Below, in pieces: positions 1 to 8,343 of a stretch of DNA of 17,467 nt. The number at the start of each line of letters is the position of its first letter. Positions within the stretch are counted from its first letter, which is position 1. The position numbers and the translations under genes are program-made. The notes under the pieces are model-generated. The model was given only the letters and a program-made list of their open reading frames with translations, searched no databases and was not told the origin of the DNA. Origin of the DNA: an uncultured Fidelibacterota bacterium (lineage in GTDB: Bacteria; Marinisomatota; Marinisomatia; Marinisomatales; UBA1611); the NCBI GenBank assembly GCA_913043185.1, contig CAJWMI010000033.1:1-17467 (forward strand), read 5' to 3'.

Positions 1-611
1 ATAAAGTTTGAGAATACTCCACCTAGATGAGATGGATTGTAAACCGTGATACCATCTAATAATATAAGATTTTGATCTGTGTTTCCGCCTCTGATTACAA
101 GACCCGTGCTAAACTCTGACGTTGTCAAAACACCTGGTAAAGCTTGTATGGTACGAAACAAATCAGGCTCAGCTAAAGAGGGAGCCGCTTTTAACATTCT
201 CGGGGAAAGATTAACCCTGCTAGGCTGTATATTATACTTCCTCTGTATTTTCTCTGCGGAGACCTCTACCTCACTCATTGACACCGCCTGCAGAGTTAGA
301 GCAAGATCTAATTTTTGAGCTTCTTGTCCATTAACTTTAATCTCATAGTTAAGCACTTGATATCCAACATAAGAAACTAATACTGTATAATCACCATCAG
401 CGATTTCCTGGATGACATAATATCCGTTCATATCAGTTGCCATCCCGGCGCCGGTTTCTATTATGATAACATTCGCACCTATAAGCGCCTCACCAGTAGC
501 CTCATCAGTTATAAAACCATAGATACTGCCCGACCCATCTTGAGCATTCAAGTAAAACGTATTAATCGATAGTATACTAACGAGTGAGGTCAGTAAGAAT
601 TTTTTCAGCAT
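1..611 (-). CDS. TonB-dependent receptor, N-terminal part (runs off left edge)
   Basis: Outer-membrane TonB-dependent receptor; the first 203 codons are present and the barrel lies outside the window. A signal peptide (MLKKFLLTSLVSILS..., cleavage near NAQ-DGS) comes first. A carboxypeptidase regulatory-like beta-sandwich follows at about residues 29-110 (SIYGFITDEATGEALIGANV, then TDMNGYYVI and VSYVGYQ). The plug domain then begins (FRTIQALPGVLTT, VIRGGNTDQNLILLDG, YNPSHLGG). This order is typical of Bacteroidota/FCB receptors; the substrate cannot be told. The start is uncertain: an in-frame ATG at 623 adds four residues (MLIR), and neither ATG has a good Shine-Dalgarno sequence. Either start lies inside the 3' end of the peroxiredoxin gene (overlap 35 or 47 nt), which suggests translational coupling. 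No TonB-system partner is adjacent. Family call is firm; the start is moderate. Confidence 0.88.
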   Translation of the reverse strand, partial: MLKKFLLTSLVSILSINTFYLNAQDGSGSIYGFITDEATGEALIGANVIIIETGAGMATDMNGYYVIQEIADGDYTVLVSYVGYQVLNYEIKVNGQEAQKLDLALTLQAVSMSEVEVSAEKIQRKYNIQPSRVNLSPRMLKAAPSLAEPDLFRTIQALPGVLTTSEFSTGLVIRGGNTDQNLILLDGITVYNPSHLGGVFSNF

Positions 612-1086
612 GCGTATTAACATTAATCTTATTATATATTTTTTCTATTTTTAAATCTGAACCTATTACAAACGTTATTCTTTTAGGGGCAAAAATTCCG
701 TTTGCACCATAGCTCAATGCAACAGATTTTGTTGAATCAGAAAGAAAGTCAAACGGGAGATTATACTTATCCTTGAAATCTTTTAAAGCCTTAGTTTTAT
801 CATAACTAATTCCTATAACTGTAATATTATTTTTTTCAAACTCACTATAAATATTGCGGAACCCGCATGCTTCTTTAATTCATCCAGGCGTGTCTGCCAT
901 TGGAAAAAAATAAATGATGATCCTCATCCCCTTATAGTCAGAAAGATTATGAGTCTTTCCATCCTGATCTCTAAGCGAAAAAGATGGCGCATCATCACCC
1001 TCAGACAAAACTATCTTATCATTAGAAAAAAAATTTAGGTAGACCATAAAAATAAATACGGCAGGAATTATGAACAATAGTTTCAA
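577..1086 (-). CDS. bcp: Selenocysteine-containing peroxiredoxin (BCP/PrxQ type), membrane-anchored
   Basis: Thiol/selenol peroxidase that would reduce H2O2 or organic hydroperoxides. The frame starts at a TTG (AAAGGA 10 nt upstream; an in-frame TAA just before excludes an earlier start). It meets one TGA at 880-882 and continues to TAG, giving 169 residues. Residues 1-20 form a hydrophobic signal anchor, so the domain probably faces the periplasm. The thioredoxin fold begins GDDAPSFSLRDQDGKTHNL. The active site reads FFPMADTPG-TGA-IKEACGFR, where BCP proteins have DTPGC-T-x-x-AC. The TGA therefore sits exactly at the peroxidatic Cys (residue 69), and the resolving Cys (74) is kept. After it come VIGISYD, KYNLPFDFLSD and a typical C-terminal HAEKILTDL. 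TGA is an ordinary stop elsewhere (2019-2021), and a SECIS-like hairpin follows. A nonsense mutation or sequencing error is the alternative. It lies 3 nt after the SDR gene. Confidence 0.85.
855..867 (-). promoter_or_regulatory. Candidate bacterial SECIS hairpin after the in-frame TGA
   Basis: On the mRNA, UGCGG and CCGCA form a perfect 5-bp stem around a 3-nt loop GUU. The loop G is the 18th base after the UGA at 880-882. Bacterial SECIS elements recognised by SelB lie inside the coding sequence just after UGA, with a short stem, a G among the first loop bases and roughly 16-37 nt between UGA and loop; this matches at the short end. Weak extra pairing is possible between UUAAA near the UGA and UUUA beyond the hairpin. 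The stem covers codons for conserved A-C-G-F-R, so part of it comes from protein conservation. However, the CGC used here is the only CGC among this gene's five Arg codons, in an AT-rich context. Confidence 0.65.
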
Positions 1087-1089
1087 CGT

Positions 1090-2022
1090 TTATGAATCCT
1101 TTAGATAAGATAGATTATTAATATCGAACGGTAGTGGCTTTAGGCTGTTCTCTGAAAAATAGTTTGTTGAGTCACAGGTATTTCCCTCTAGAAGCATTGT
1201 TAATTGGTCCTTTGTAACAGGGAACCAGCTAAATCGGTCAAAAACTGCAGCAACAGTCTTTACTCCTATAACAGGTACGGGTAGAGCCCATTTTTTCTTA
1301 CCACAAGCATGGCTAATTATTTTAATAATTTCTTTCCAGCTTAGTTCAGTTTCCCCACCAAGTTCAATCGTCTTGCCATAATCATTTTCTTTATCAATAG
1401 AACTAACAAAAATATTTGCTACATCCTTTATATATATCGGTGACATCGTAAAGCTACCTGCGTTCAAAGGCAAAATACCTTCATGAAAAAGAGGTGCTGG
1501 GAGAGGAAGACTTATCAAATCTTTTTTTAATTGAGTACAAAACTCTGGCCTATCGTGACCTCTAGGGTCACCGAAGATTAAAGAAGGACGAAATATTGTC
1601 CACTCCAATTCTGTATTTTTTAAATATTGCTCAGACATCCACTTTGTCTTCTGGTAGCCTGTACCATCTGGGCATACTCCATTAGCGCTCATCAAAATAA
1701 AACGTTTAATGCCTTTTTCAATCGCAGCGTCCATACAATTGACAGCACCCTCAAAATGAAGTTTTTCATAAGTAATACCTTGACGATGGAACTCTCTTAT
1801 AATTCCAATATTATAAATAACTGCTTCCGCATCTTCAAGAACACTCATAATAGCATTTGTGTTGGCAATATCACCCTCCAGGATCTCACACTTTTCCGGA
1901 GAAATAATTTTTTGATGAGAGTTGGGTCTAACTAAGACCCGTGGGACATGGCCTGATTCAATAAGCTGATCAATAATATATGAGCCAACGAAACCAGTAC
2001 CTCCAAACAGGGCTACTTTCAT
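1090..2022 (-). CDS. Atypical SDR / NDUFA9-like NAD(P)-binding protein
   Basis: Rossmann-fold protein of the extended/atypical short-chain dehydrogenase group, similar to complex-I NDUFA9-like and nucleoside-sugar epimerase-like proteins, 310 residues. It shows the N-terminal dinucleotide motif GGTGFVG (residues 7-13), an acidic ILEGDI strand near 47-52, YNIGII near 70-75, and a YxxxK pair (Y123, K127 in GYQKTKW) after LMSANGV. The C-terminal part (MSPIYIKDVA, then TIELGGE and LSWKEII) is the usual substrate-side domain. The substrate is unknown. The start ATG overlaps the stop of the SRPBCC gene (ATGA), so the two are translationally coupled; such pairs recur in bacteria. The next gene starts 3 nt downstream. 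Confidence 0.87.
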   Translation of the reverse strand: MKVALFGGTGFVGSYIIDQLIESGHVPRVLVRPNSHQKIISPEKCEILEGDIANTNAIMSVLEDAEAVIYNIGIIREFHRQGITYEKLHFEGAVNCMDAAIEKGIKRFILMSANGVCPDGTGYQKTKWMSEQYLKNTELEWTIFRPSLIFGDPRGHDRPEFCTQLKKDLISLPLPAPLFHEGILPLNAGSFTMSPIYIKDVANIFVSSIDKENDYGKTIELGGETELSWKEIIKIISHACGKKKWALPVPVIGVKTVAAVFDRFSWFPVTKDQLTMLLEGNTCDSTNYFSENSLKPLPFDINNLSYLKDS

Positions 2023-2522
2023 GCAACAGCACCCTGGTTCATGTCAGATGTATATAGCTTGTATTTTTCTGAACTAAATAGACTATCAATAACAGCTGTC
2101 CTGTATTCAAAAATATTTTTTAGATCATGCCTTATCCAAAGCCAGTGAACCAGCCGCCCTAAAATGCCAAACGGAACCACATACCTGATTCGATCTGTCA
2201 CCTCAACACCATAATCCGTCTGCTTAAAGTTGTGTGTATGGTACCAAAAAACATATGGACCTTTTATCTGTTCATCTGTAAAGGATTTGGCAGGCACGTA
2301 TGAGGTGATCAATGTCCGCCAGCGAACCCTAAAAAAAATAAGCTTAATCGTATAATCAATAACCGTACCCTTTTCCATATTGATAGGCGAAGGAGTAAGA
2401 ATTCTAAAGTCCAACCTTTTAGGAGTAATAACCGCTAAATTTTCTGGTCTAGCAAAAAAGGAAAATACCTCTGCTATTGGCTTATTAATTGTTTGCTTTG
2501 TTATTAACTCGTATACCTTCAT
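2019..2522 (-). CDS. SRPBCC (START-like) ligand-binding family protein
   Basis: Helix-grip (Bet v1/START-like) protein of 167 residues with no signal peptide, probably cytoplasmic. Family signs are the opening TKQTINKPIAEVFSFFARPE, the core GTVIDYTIKL and RWRTLITSYVP, the F-x-D-E-Q segment with PYVFWYHTHNF, then VTDRIRYVVPFG, GRLVHWLW and a C-terminal helix ending IFEYR. This is the subset often annotated as cyclase/dehydrase or mislabelled CDP-paratose 2-epimerase. It probably binds a hydrophobic small molecule; no catalytic activity can be read off. It ends in TGA within an ATGA overlap with the SDR gene, so TGA works as a normal stop here. It follows the RND pump gene by 47 nt and could belong to the same transcript. 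Confidence 0.82.
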   Translation of the reverse strand: MKVYELITKQTINKPIAEVFSFFARPENLAVITPKRLDFRILTPSPINMEKGTVIDYTIKLIFFRVRWRTLITSYVPAKSFTDEQIKGPYVFWYHTHNFKQTDYGVEVTDRIRYVVPFGILGRLVHWLWIRHDLKNIFEYRTAVIDSLFSSEKYKLYTSDMNQGAVA

Positions 2523-2569
2523 GCTATAAATAAGCCCAAAATTTAATTTTAGTATGCCTTTGAACCATC

Positions 2570-5500
2570 TTATTTTGTGATATCACCAAAATATTTTTTT
2601 ATATCTTCAATGATCAGATAACTGGTTGGCACTAAAAGCAGGGTGATTAGTGTCGCAAACAATACCCCAAATGCCAGGGAGATTGCCATAGGAACTAAAA
2701 ATTTTGCCTGAACACTTTTTTCAATCAATAGTGGAAAAAGACCGACAAAGGTGGTGATAGAGGTAAGAAGAATAGGCCTAAATCGTCTTGGCCCCGCAGT
2801 CAAGGCAGCCGCCATAACAGTTTTCCCTTCTTCTCTTCTATACCTGTTAATAAAATCCACCATTACCAGGCTATCATTTACCACTACTCCCGATAGCGCT
2901 ACAATACCAATGATAGATAAAACAGCAAGGTTCATGCCCATTATCAGGTGCCCAATCACTGCACCCGTAAATCCAAATGGGATTGCTGACATAATAATTA
3001 GAGGCTGTAAATATGACTTAAATGGAACCGCCAATAATATGTATACCACAAACAACGCCAGGGCAAAATTCTTAAATAAGGATCCAAGTGTATCACGTTG
3101 TTCTCGTTGTTCACCTTCAAAACTATAGCTAACGCTAGGATAATCATCTAACAAAGCTTTTATGTGCTCTTTTTCAAATCTGGCTAATATTTCATTTGCA
3201 TTTGCTTCAGTGAGGTCTACATCAGCCGTAATATTTATAGATCTTTTTCTATCCGTTCTCGTGATAGTAGAGTATCCACTGGACAGCTCTCCATGTGCAA
3301 CTTGACCAAGTGGCACTTCTATATTATTCCCTACCCTTACATTCATCTGTTCTAAATTATTTAGACTGACTCTCTCATCCTTCGGATATCGCAAAAAGAC
3401 TTTAACCTCATCTCTTCCGCGTTGGATACGTTGAACTTCATCGCCATAAAAGGCCTGCCTCACTTGACGTGCTAATGAAGACATAGAAATACCATAATTT
3501 TGCGCCTCTGGCCTAAGCTTCAACTTGATCTCATCCTTACCAGCACTAAATGAGTCCTTTATATCAAACACACCAGCATATGTTTGCAACTTATCTTTGA
3601 GTATGATAGTCACTTTTTTTAAATCATCTCTGCTGATACTAGAAAGCTGGATTTCAATTGGAGCTCCAGTACTAAATAAATCAGAGTCGAATGTAACCTG
3701 TTTAACACCAGGAATTGCGCCAGTCAACTCACGCCATATCTTTGATATTTCTGTAGTACTAATTGGTCTTTCTTCGCCTGGCGCAAGTTCAATCACACAC
3801 TCTGCTAGGTGCGAACCAAAAAAGTTTGCATCAAGATTCCCAGGCCCTCTTGATGATTGTGTCTTTATTGGTTGATCACCCGCGGTAGAGACCATGTGAA
3901 TAAAGATTTTCTGATCTGGATATAATACTTCTAAAGAATCTTTCAATTTATAGGCTGATTTTTCAATTTGATCTAATCCGATCTTGGTAATTGACACCGG
4001 AGTTCCCTCTGGATATTCAACTCCAGCAATAACAATGTCTGCCTCTAATGGTGGAAAAAAATTAAACCTCAAAAAACCACTTGCTACTATTCCGATGCTA
4101 AGAATAAATATAGAAATGGAAATTGCGATAGTATTACCACGATGATTAAGCGACCAGTTTAAAACAGGTTCATAAATATTTTTTATAAATCTCTGTAGAC
4201 TATTGTGAATCTTTAATTGAATACTCGCCCACCATTTAAAAAATATATTATCTCTAGACTCATTTTCATCCCTCATATGGGCCAAATGTGCAGGCAAAAT
4301 AGTCAATGACTCAATAAGTGAAAATATTAAAACCAGAATAGTTACGATCGGTATTATCTTCCATATTTTCCCTAATGCGCCCTCTACCAACACCATAGGA
4401 GAAAAAGTTACCATAGTGGTTAACACTGCAAATATCACTGGCTTTGCTACTTGGTAAGCTCCTTCTAAAGCTGCATCAGGACCCTTCAATCCTCTTTTTC
4501 TGAATATGTGTATATTTTCTCCAACAACAATAGCATCGTCAACTACAATCCCCAGTACAAGGATAAATGTGAATAGTGAAATCATATTTATTGACACATC
4601 AAACACAGGGAGTAACCAAAATCCTCCCATAAATGAAATCGGGATACCCAGAGATACCCATGCCGCTAGCTTAGGCTTTAGAAAAAGAGCAAGAACTATC
4701 AGTACAAGCGTAAGACCTAGATAAGCATTTTCTGTTAGCAACTCGATCCTACCTCTTAATATCACAGACTCATCTTTCATAGAAGTAAGTGAAATACCAG
4801 GCGGCATTAGAGGCTGCTTTATTTTCAGGTATTCATGAACAGCATCTGCAATGTCAAGAGCATTTTGTTCTCCAGTTCTGTAGACTCTAATTAATTTTGC
4901 AGGCTCACTGTTAAATTTTATATCATACTCAACATCTTGAAAGCCATCTATAATATTTGCAATATCTCTTAGTAAAAGAGTAGATCCATCCGCCATAGAC
5001 AACACTGGTATCAGTCCAAAATCATCACCAGAATAAGCCTGCCCCTTAGATCGAATTAAAATTTCTCCGTCATATGTTTTGATTGCCCCTCCAGGGACGT
5101 CCATAGATGAAGACCTTATCCTGTTTGCGATGAAGTCAAATGTTAAACCATATTTTTGTAGCGTGTTCTCTGATATCTCAATGGAGATCTCACGGGGTTT
5201 TTTCCCTAAACGCGTCTGGGTTATCTTTGGAAGATCATTCACCTCATCTCGAATTTTTTCTGCAATATTCAATAAACTCACTTCATCGACTTTACCATGC
5301 ACGGCTATGGTGATAACCTCAGGCTGACCATCGAAACTCCTTACAGTCGGTTTTTCTGCACCTTCAGGAAATGATATTATCGCATCTACCTGAGACTTGA
5401 CCTCGTCTTTGACCTCATCAATATCATAACCGTTCTCGACTTCAATATTTATTGAACCATATCCTTCATTGGATGAGCTCGTTATTCTTTTTAACCCGTT

Positions 5501-5725
5501 AATACCCTGTACCTGCTCCTCTACCTTAACACAAATAGACTCTTCAATATCCTCTGGAGAGGCTCCTGGATATATAACCGAAACATTAATGATAGGTATT
5601 GTGATATCCGGAAATACTTCCATTCGCAGTCTTGAGAGAGTAAAAAGTCCTGCGATAATAATAAAAATCATCAAAAGATTAGCTGCCACAGTATTGGCAA
5701 TGAACCATCGTATAATATTTTTCAT
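2570..5725 (-). CDS. RND-family efflux pump, inner-membrane permease
   Basis: Proton-driven resistance-nodulation-division transporter of the AcrB/HAE class, 1051 residues, the usual full length. The first transmembrane helix is at about 8-30, followed by the periplasmic porter segment with VEVFPDITIP-like (MEVFPDITIP) and IYPGASPEDIE motifs. Helices 2-6 start near 333; the paired aspartates of the proton relay are visible in LGIVVDDAIVVGENI (D396, D397). The second half repeats the layout, with FKSYLQPLIIMSAIPFG and ALSGVVVNDSLVMVDFINRYRREEG, and ends in ILLTSITTFVGLFPLL and VPTSYLI. It sits 4 nt after the adaptor gene and completes a tripartite pump with the TolC-type protein. Substrate unknown; the MarR gene upstream suggests induction by a toxic small molecule. 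Confidence 0.96.
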   Translation of the reverse strand: MKNIIRWFIANTVAANLLMIFIIIAGLFTLSRLRMEVFPDITIPIINVSVIYPGASPEDIEESICVKVEEQVQGINGLKRITSSSNEGYGSINIEVENGYDIDEVKDEVKSQVDAIISFPEGAEKPTVRSFDGQPEVITIAVHGKVDEVSLLNIAEKIRDEVNDLPKITQTRLGKKPREISIEISENTLQKYGLTFDFIANRIRSSSMDVPGGAIKTYDGEILIRSKGQAYSGDDFGLIPVLSMADGSTLLLRDIANIIDGFQDVEYDIKFNSEPAKLIRVYRTGEQNALDIADAVHEYLKIKQPLMPPGISLTSMKDESVILRGRIELLTENAYLGLTLVLIVLALFLKPKLAAWVSLGIPISFMGGFWLLPVFDVSINMISLFTFILVLGIVVDDAIVVGENIHIFRKRGLKGPDAALEGAYQVAKPVIFAVLTTMVTFSPMVLVEGALGKIWKIIPIVTILVLIFSLIESLTILPAHLAHMRDENESRDNIFFKWWASIQLKIHNSLQRFIKNIYEPVLNWSLNHRGNTIAISISIFILSIGIVASGFLRFNFFPPLEADIVIAGVEYPEGTPVSITKIGLDQIEKSAYKLKDSLEVLYPDQKIFIHMVSTAGDQPIKTQSSRGPGNLDANFFGSHLAECVIELAPGEERPISTTEISKIWRELTGAIPGVKQVTFDSDLFSTGAPIEIQLSSISRDDLKKVTIILKDKLQTYAGVFDIKDSFSAGKDEIKLKLRPEAQNYGISMSSLARQVRQAFYGDEVQRIQRGRDEVKVFLRYPKDERVSLNNLEQMNVRVGNNIEVPLGQVAHGELSSGYSTITRTDRKRSINITADVDLTEANANEILARFEKEHIKALLDDYPSVSYSFEGEQREQRDTLGSLFKNFALALFVVYILLAVPFKSYLQPLIIMSAIPFGFTGAVIGHLIMGMNLAVLSIIGIVALSGVVVNDSLVMVDFINRYRREEGKTVMAAALTAGPRRFRPILLTSITTFVGLFPLLIEKSVQAKFLVPMAISLAFGVLFATLITLLLVPTSYLIIEDIKKYFGDITK

Positions 5726-5729
5726 TAGA

Positions 5730-6860
5730 CTAGTTTTCTCTTACTGGCATTCCATCCACATATGAAGATAGTCTAGTGATTAGAACCCTATCGTTCTTAT
5801 TTAACCCGTCTGCAACAAAAGCAAAGTCGTTTTCAAGTCTAATGACCTCTATAGATTTTCTTCTCAACTTTTGGTTTTCAACCACCCAAATCATGTCATT
5901 CTTTACAGCATTTCTAGGCACTACCGTTACCCCAGAATAAGAAAGTCCTTCAACCTCCGCATTGACAAACATTCCAACCTTTAGACCTATATTATTATTT
6001 GAAACCGGAATGGTTGCTATTACTGATATCATTCTAGTTTTTGGATCGATTTCAGACTCAGAACGAAGAATAAAACCATCTGCTTGAAAATTCTCACCCC
6101 CATAACTTGCAAATAAACGCACACTGGGTCGTTCTTTGATCTCTAATGTTGTTCCATCTAAGGGAATTCCTAGAAATGGTATATCTTTATCAGCGATTGG
6201 TAGTCTGACTTCAAAACTAGCAGTATTATAAATATCTGCTATCTTAAATCCAGGAGCCAAGTTTGTCCCAAGATCGACTAATTTTCTCCTAACTCGTCCG
6301 TTAAACGGTGCAATAATTACGGTTCTTTCTAGATTGCGCTTGGACTGTTCATATGCCGCCTCTGCAGCTGCAAGAACTGCTCTGGCCTGCGCAAGTTGAG
6401 GCTCTCTAAGCGTAAGACTTGAGGCATCACCTTTACCAACACGTTCCCACTCAAGATTAGCTAGTTTGGCTTCTGCCTCCTCTCTCTCAAGCGCAAGCCG
6501 CGCCTGAAAAAGACTTGATTCGGTTGATATGAGCGCTAACTCATAGTCCCTTTTTTCAATTTTCATGAGCGTGTCTCCATTCTGAAAACCCGCACCATCA
6601 TGAAAATTATCAGAGACCCAAATAATCTTCCCACTAACTTCTGAGGTAACAGAAATCTCATGCTCAGGCCTTATGGTGCCTTGTGAACTAATCTTTGCAC
6701 GAACCTCTGAGGGATATGCAACCATAGTCTCCACCATTTGTGGTATAATCTTTGGCTTTTGAAATTCTGCTTCTGGCTTAAGCTTAATCATAAGCATGAA
6801 AACCCCAATACTTCCTATTAGAATTATAATTGGACTAAATTTCTTTATATATTTATTCAT
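5730..6860 (-). CDS. RND efflux periplasmic adaptor (membrane-fusion protein)
   Basis: Adaptor subunit that joins the RND permease to the outer-membrane channel, 376 residues. A single N-terminal hydrophobic segment (about 9-26) anchors it, so it is not a lipoprotein. It has the HlyD/AcrA order: lipoyl-like half (GTIRPEHEISVTSEVSGKI, NGDTLMKIEK), an alpha-helical hairpin rich in Ala/Glu/Leu at about 105-175, and the second lipoyl half (RTVIIAPFNGRVRRKLVDLG, residues about 178-195). The beta-barrel (FEVRLPIADKDIPFL) and membrane-proximal domain (VEGLSYSGVTVVPRNAVK) follow. GAGAT lies about 7 nt before the ATG. It is 15 nt after the TolC-type gene and 4 nt before the pump gene, a clear operon. 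Confidence 0.95.
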   Translation of the reverse strand: MNKYIKKFSPIIILIGSIGVFMLMIKLKPEAEFQKPKIIPQMVETMVAYPSEVRAKISSQGTIRPEHEISVTSEVSGKIIWVSDNFHDGAGFQNGDTLMKIEKRDYELALISTESSLFQARLALEREEAEAKLANLEWERVGKGDASSLTLREPQLAQARAVLAAAEAAYEQSKRNLERTVIIAPFNGRVRRKLVDLGTNLAPGFKIADIYNTASFEVRLPIADKDIPFLGIPLDGTTLEIKERPSVRLFASYGGENFQADGFILRSESEIDPKTRMISVIATIPVSNNNIGLKVGMFVNAEVEGLSYSGVTVVPRNAVKNDMIWVVENQKLRRKSIEVIRLENDFAFVADGLNKNDRVLITRLSSYVDGMPVREN

Positions 6861-6875
6861 TGTTGATCTCTATGT

Positions 6876-8309
6876 TTATTTTAAATCTCCACCTAAGGCC
6901 AAAATAAGATTAAGCCTGGTATCAATTTTTGTTTTTTTTGCCAAAAGAACCTGTGACCTTGCCTGAAACCACCGCTGTTGACTGTCTAAAACCGCAATCA
7001 GGTCTACAAGCCCAGAATCATATCGCTCGCGAGATAATTTATATGCCGCCTCAGCCTGCTTGGCAGCGTCAGCATAAGACTCTAATAGCACCTTGTTTGA
7101 TTGTTCAGAGAACAGGGTCTGCTCAACCTCTGAGAATGCATTAATTATAGTTTTTATCAGGTCTTGCTCGGCAACGTTTTTTACCTCTTCACTCATTTTT
7201 TTATTAGCCACAAGCCTTCCACCCTGGAATATTGGAAGCCCAATGTTGAGACCCTGTGACCATATCTGATAGTCTTCATTTAGAATATCTTTGAGCTCAC
7301 TTGAGGATGTTCCAACTGAGCTTGTCAAGGTAACCCCAGGAAAAAATGAGCTTAATGACTCTGCTGAACGATAGGATGCCGCTTGAGCCTTCGCAAGAGC
7401 AGACCTAATGTCAGGCCTTCTGCTTAATATCTCTGCGGGCATACTAGCCGGGATATCAGGCAATGTAGATGGAAGATCTTTGCTTATCAGGTAACTACCA
7501 TCAGGATATTTACCAAGCATAGCTTCTAGCCTTCTTACTAAAGCAATATAAACCTGATGCCTGTTTTCCAGTAAGGCCTTTGATGAAGAAACTGAGGACT
7601 GTGTAAGCCTAACATCTAATGAAGATCTAAGGCCTTTTTCGTATCTTGCTGAAACCATATCCGCCAGCTCCGTAATGTTCTCAAGTGTCTCGATCGCTAG
7701 ATCATATTGATTATAGGCCTCTGCAGCAGAATAGTACAATTTTGCTAACTGAACTTGCATAGAAAAACTAAGATAGGACAAATCATGTGAAACCGATTCA
7801 TAATCTTTCTCTGCGGCCTTAGATTGATTAAATATTTTTCTCCAAATATCTATCTCCCACTGCATAGAAAGATTAAGTCCAAAATTATTTGAACTAAAAC
7901 TAGTAACTCCATTACCACTATCGCCATTTTGATCTCCGCTTTGGCCCCCACCAAAGAAATCTTCAGAAAGACCAAAAGCTGTTAGATTTTGTTGTCGGCT
8001 TGATCCACTGAGGCCTAGGATGGCTGCCGGCAATCTAGGAGCAATATTTATCTTATATGCCTGTCTCGCCATTTCAAGCCTTGAGGCGATGCTCTTCAGG
8101 TCTGGACTGTTAGAATTAAACTCAGTGAAAACTTTGTTTAATATAGTATCCTGGAATGCTTCCCACCATTTTCCAGTGATCTCAGATGATTCTGGAATCG
8201 AATGCTTCCATACCTCAGGAATTGAATGAGTTACAGACAAATTTTTTGTTGTAATTGTGTCCGCACAGGAAGCGAGTAAAATAGTGAATAGTATAAGAAT
8301 GTTTTTCAT
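6876..8309 (-). CDS. TolC/NodT-type outer-membrane efflux lipoprotein
   Basis: Outer-membrane channel of the tripartite pump, 477 residues, with the two repeated outer-membrane-efflux-protein halves. A lipobox (LLASC, Cys15) ends the signal peptide, as in the NodT/OprM branch. Family motifs include WWEAFQDTILNKV, NSNSPDLKSIASRLEMAR, QWEIDIWRK, the second-half RRPDIRSALAKAQAA, LPIFQGGRLVANK, and a C-terminal SRERYDSGLVDLIAVLDSQQ. A Gly/Asn/Ser-rich stretch near 124-146 (GGGQSGDQNGDSGNG) is probably the surface loop of the first half. The start codon lies 7 nt from a probable MarR operator, and the Shine-Dalgarno sequence is weak, so repressor binding could block both transcription and ribosome access. 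Confidence 0.94.
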   Translation of the reverse strand: MKNILILFTILLASCADTITTKNLSVTHSIPEVWKHSIPESSEITGKWWEAFQDTILNKVFTEFNSNSPDLKSIASRLEMARQAYKINIAPRLPAAILGLSGSSRQQNLTAFGLSEDFFGGGQSGDQNGDSGNGVTSFSSNNFGLNLSMQWEIDIWRKIFNQSKAAEKDYESVSHDLSYLSFSMQVQLAKLYYSAAEAYNQYDLAIETLENITELADMVSARYEKGLRSSLDVRLTQSSVSSSKALLENRHQVYIALVRRLEAMLGKYPDGSYLISKDLPSTLPDIPASMPAEILSRRPDIRSALAKAQAASYRSAESLSSFFPGVTLTSSVGTSSSELKDILNEDYQIWSQGLNIGLPIFQGGRLVANKKMSEEVKNVAEQDLIKTIINAFSEVEQTLFSEQSNKVLLESYADAAKQAEAAYKLSRERYDSGLVDLIAVLDSQQRWFQARSQVLLAKKTKIDTRLNLILALGGDLK

Positions 8310-8316
8310 GAGGTTT

Positions 8317-8334
8317 TAGTTGTTGATTCAACTA
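8317..8334. promoter_or_regulatory. Probable MarR operator before the TolC-type gene
   Basis: Inverted repeat TAGTTG-TTGATT-CAACTA in the 34-nt gap between marR and the TolC-type gene. The same half-sites with the same 6-nt spacer occur before marR at 8817-8831. On the minus strand a TAATAT hexamer (8339-8334) lies directly upstream and could be a -10 element, giving the pump genes their own repressible promoter. Recurrence of an 18-bp dyad exactly at both expected positions is the main evidence. Confidence 0.7.
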
Positions 8335-8343
8335 TATTAAATC

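Noticed and set aside
880..882. TGA read as tryptophan (alternative genetic code)
   Set aside because: TGA ends the SRPBCC gene in an ATGA overlap, other genes use TGG for Trp, and Cys rather than Trp is expected at this position.
880..1086. Peroxiredoxin as a simple pseudogene or truncated 68-residue protein
   Set aside because: The frame stays open and conserved for another 100 codons, with no frameshift, and the only stop is at the catalytic position with a hairpin behind it. A nonsense mutation is not fully excluded.
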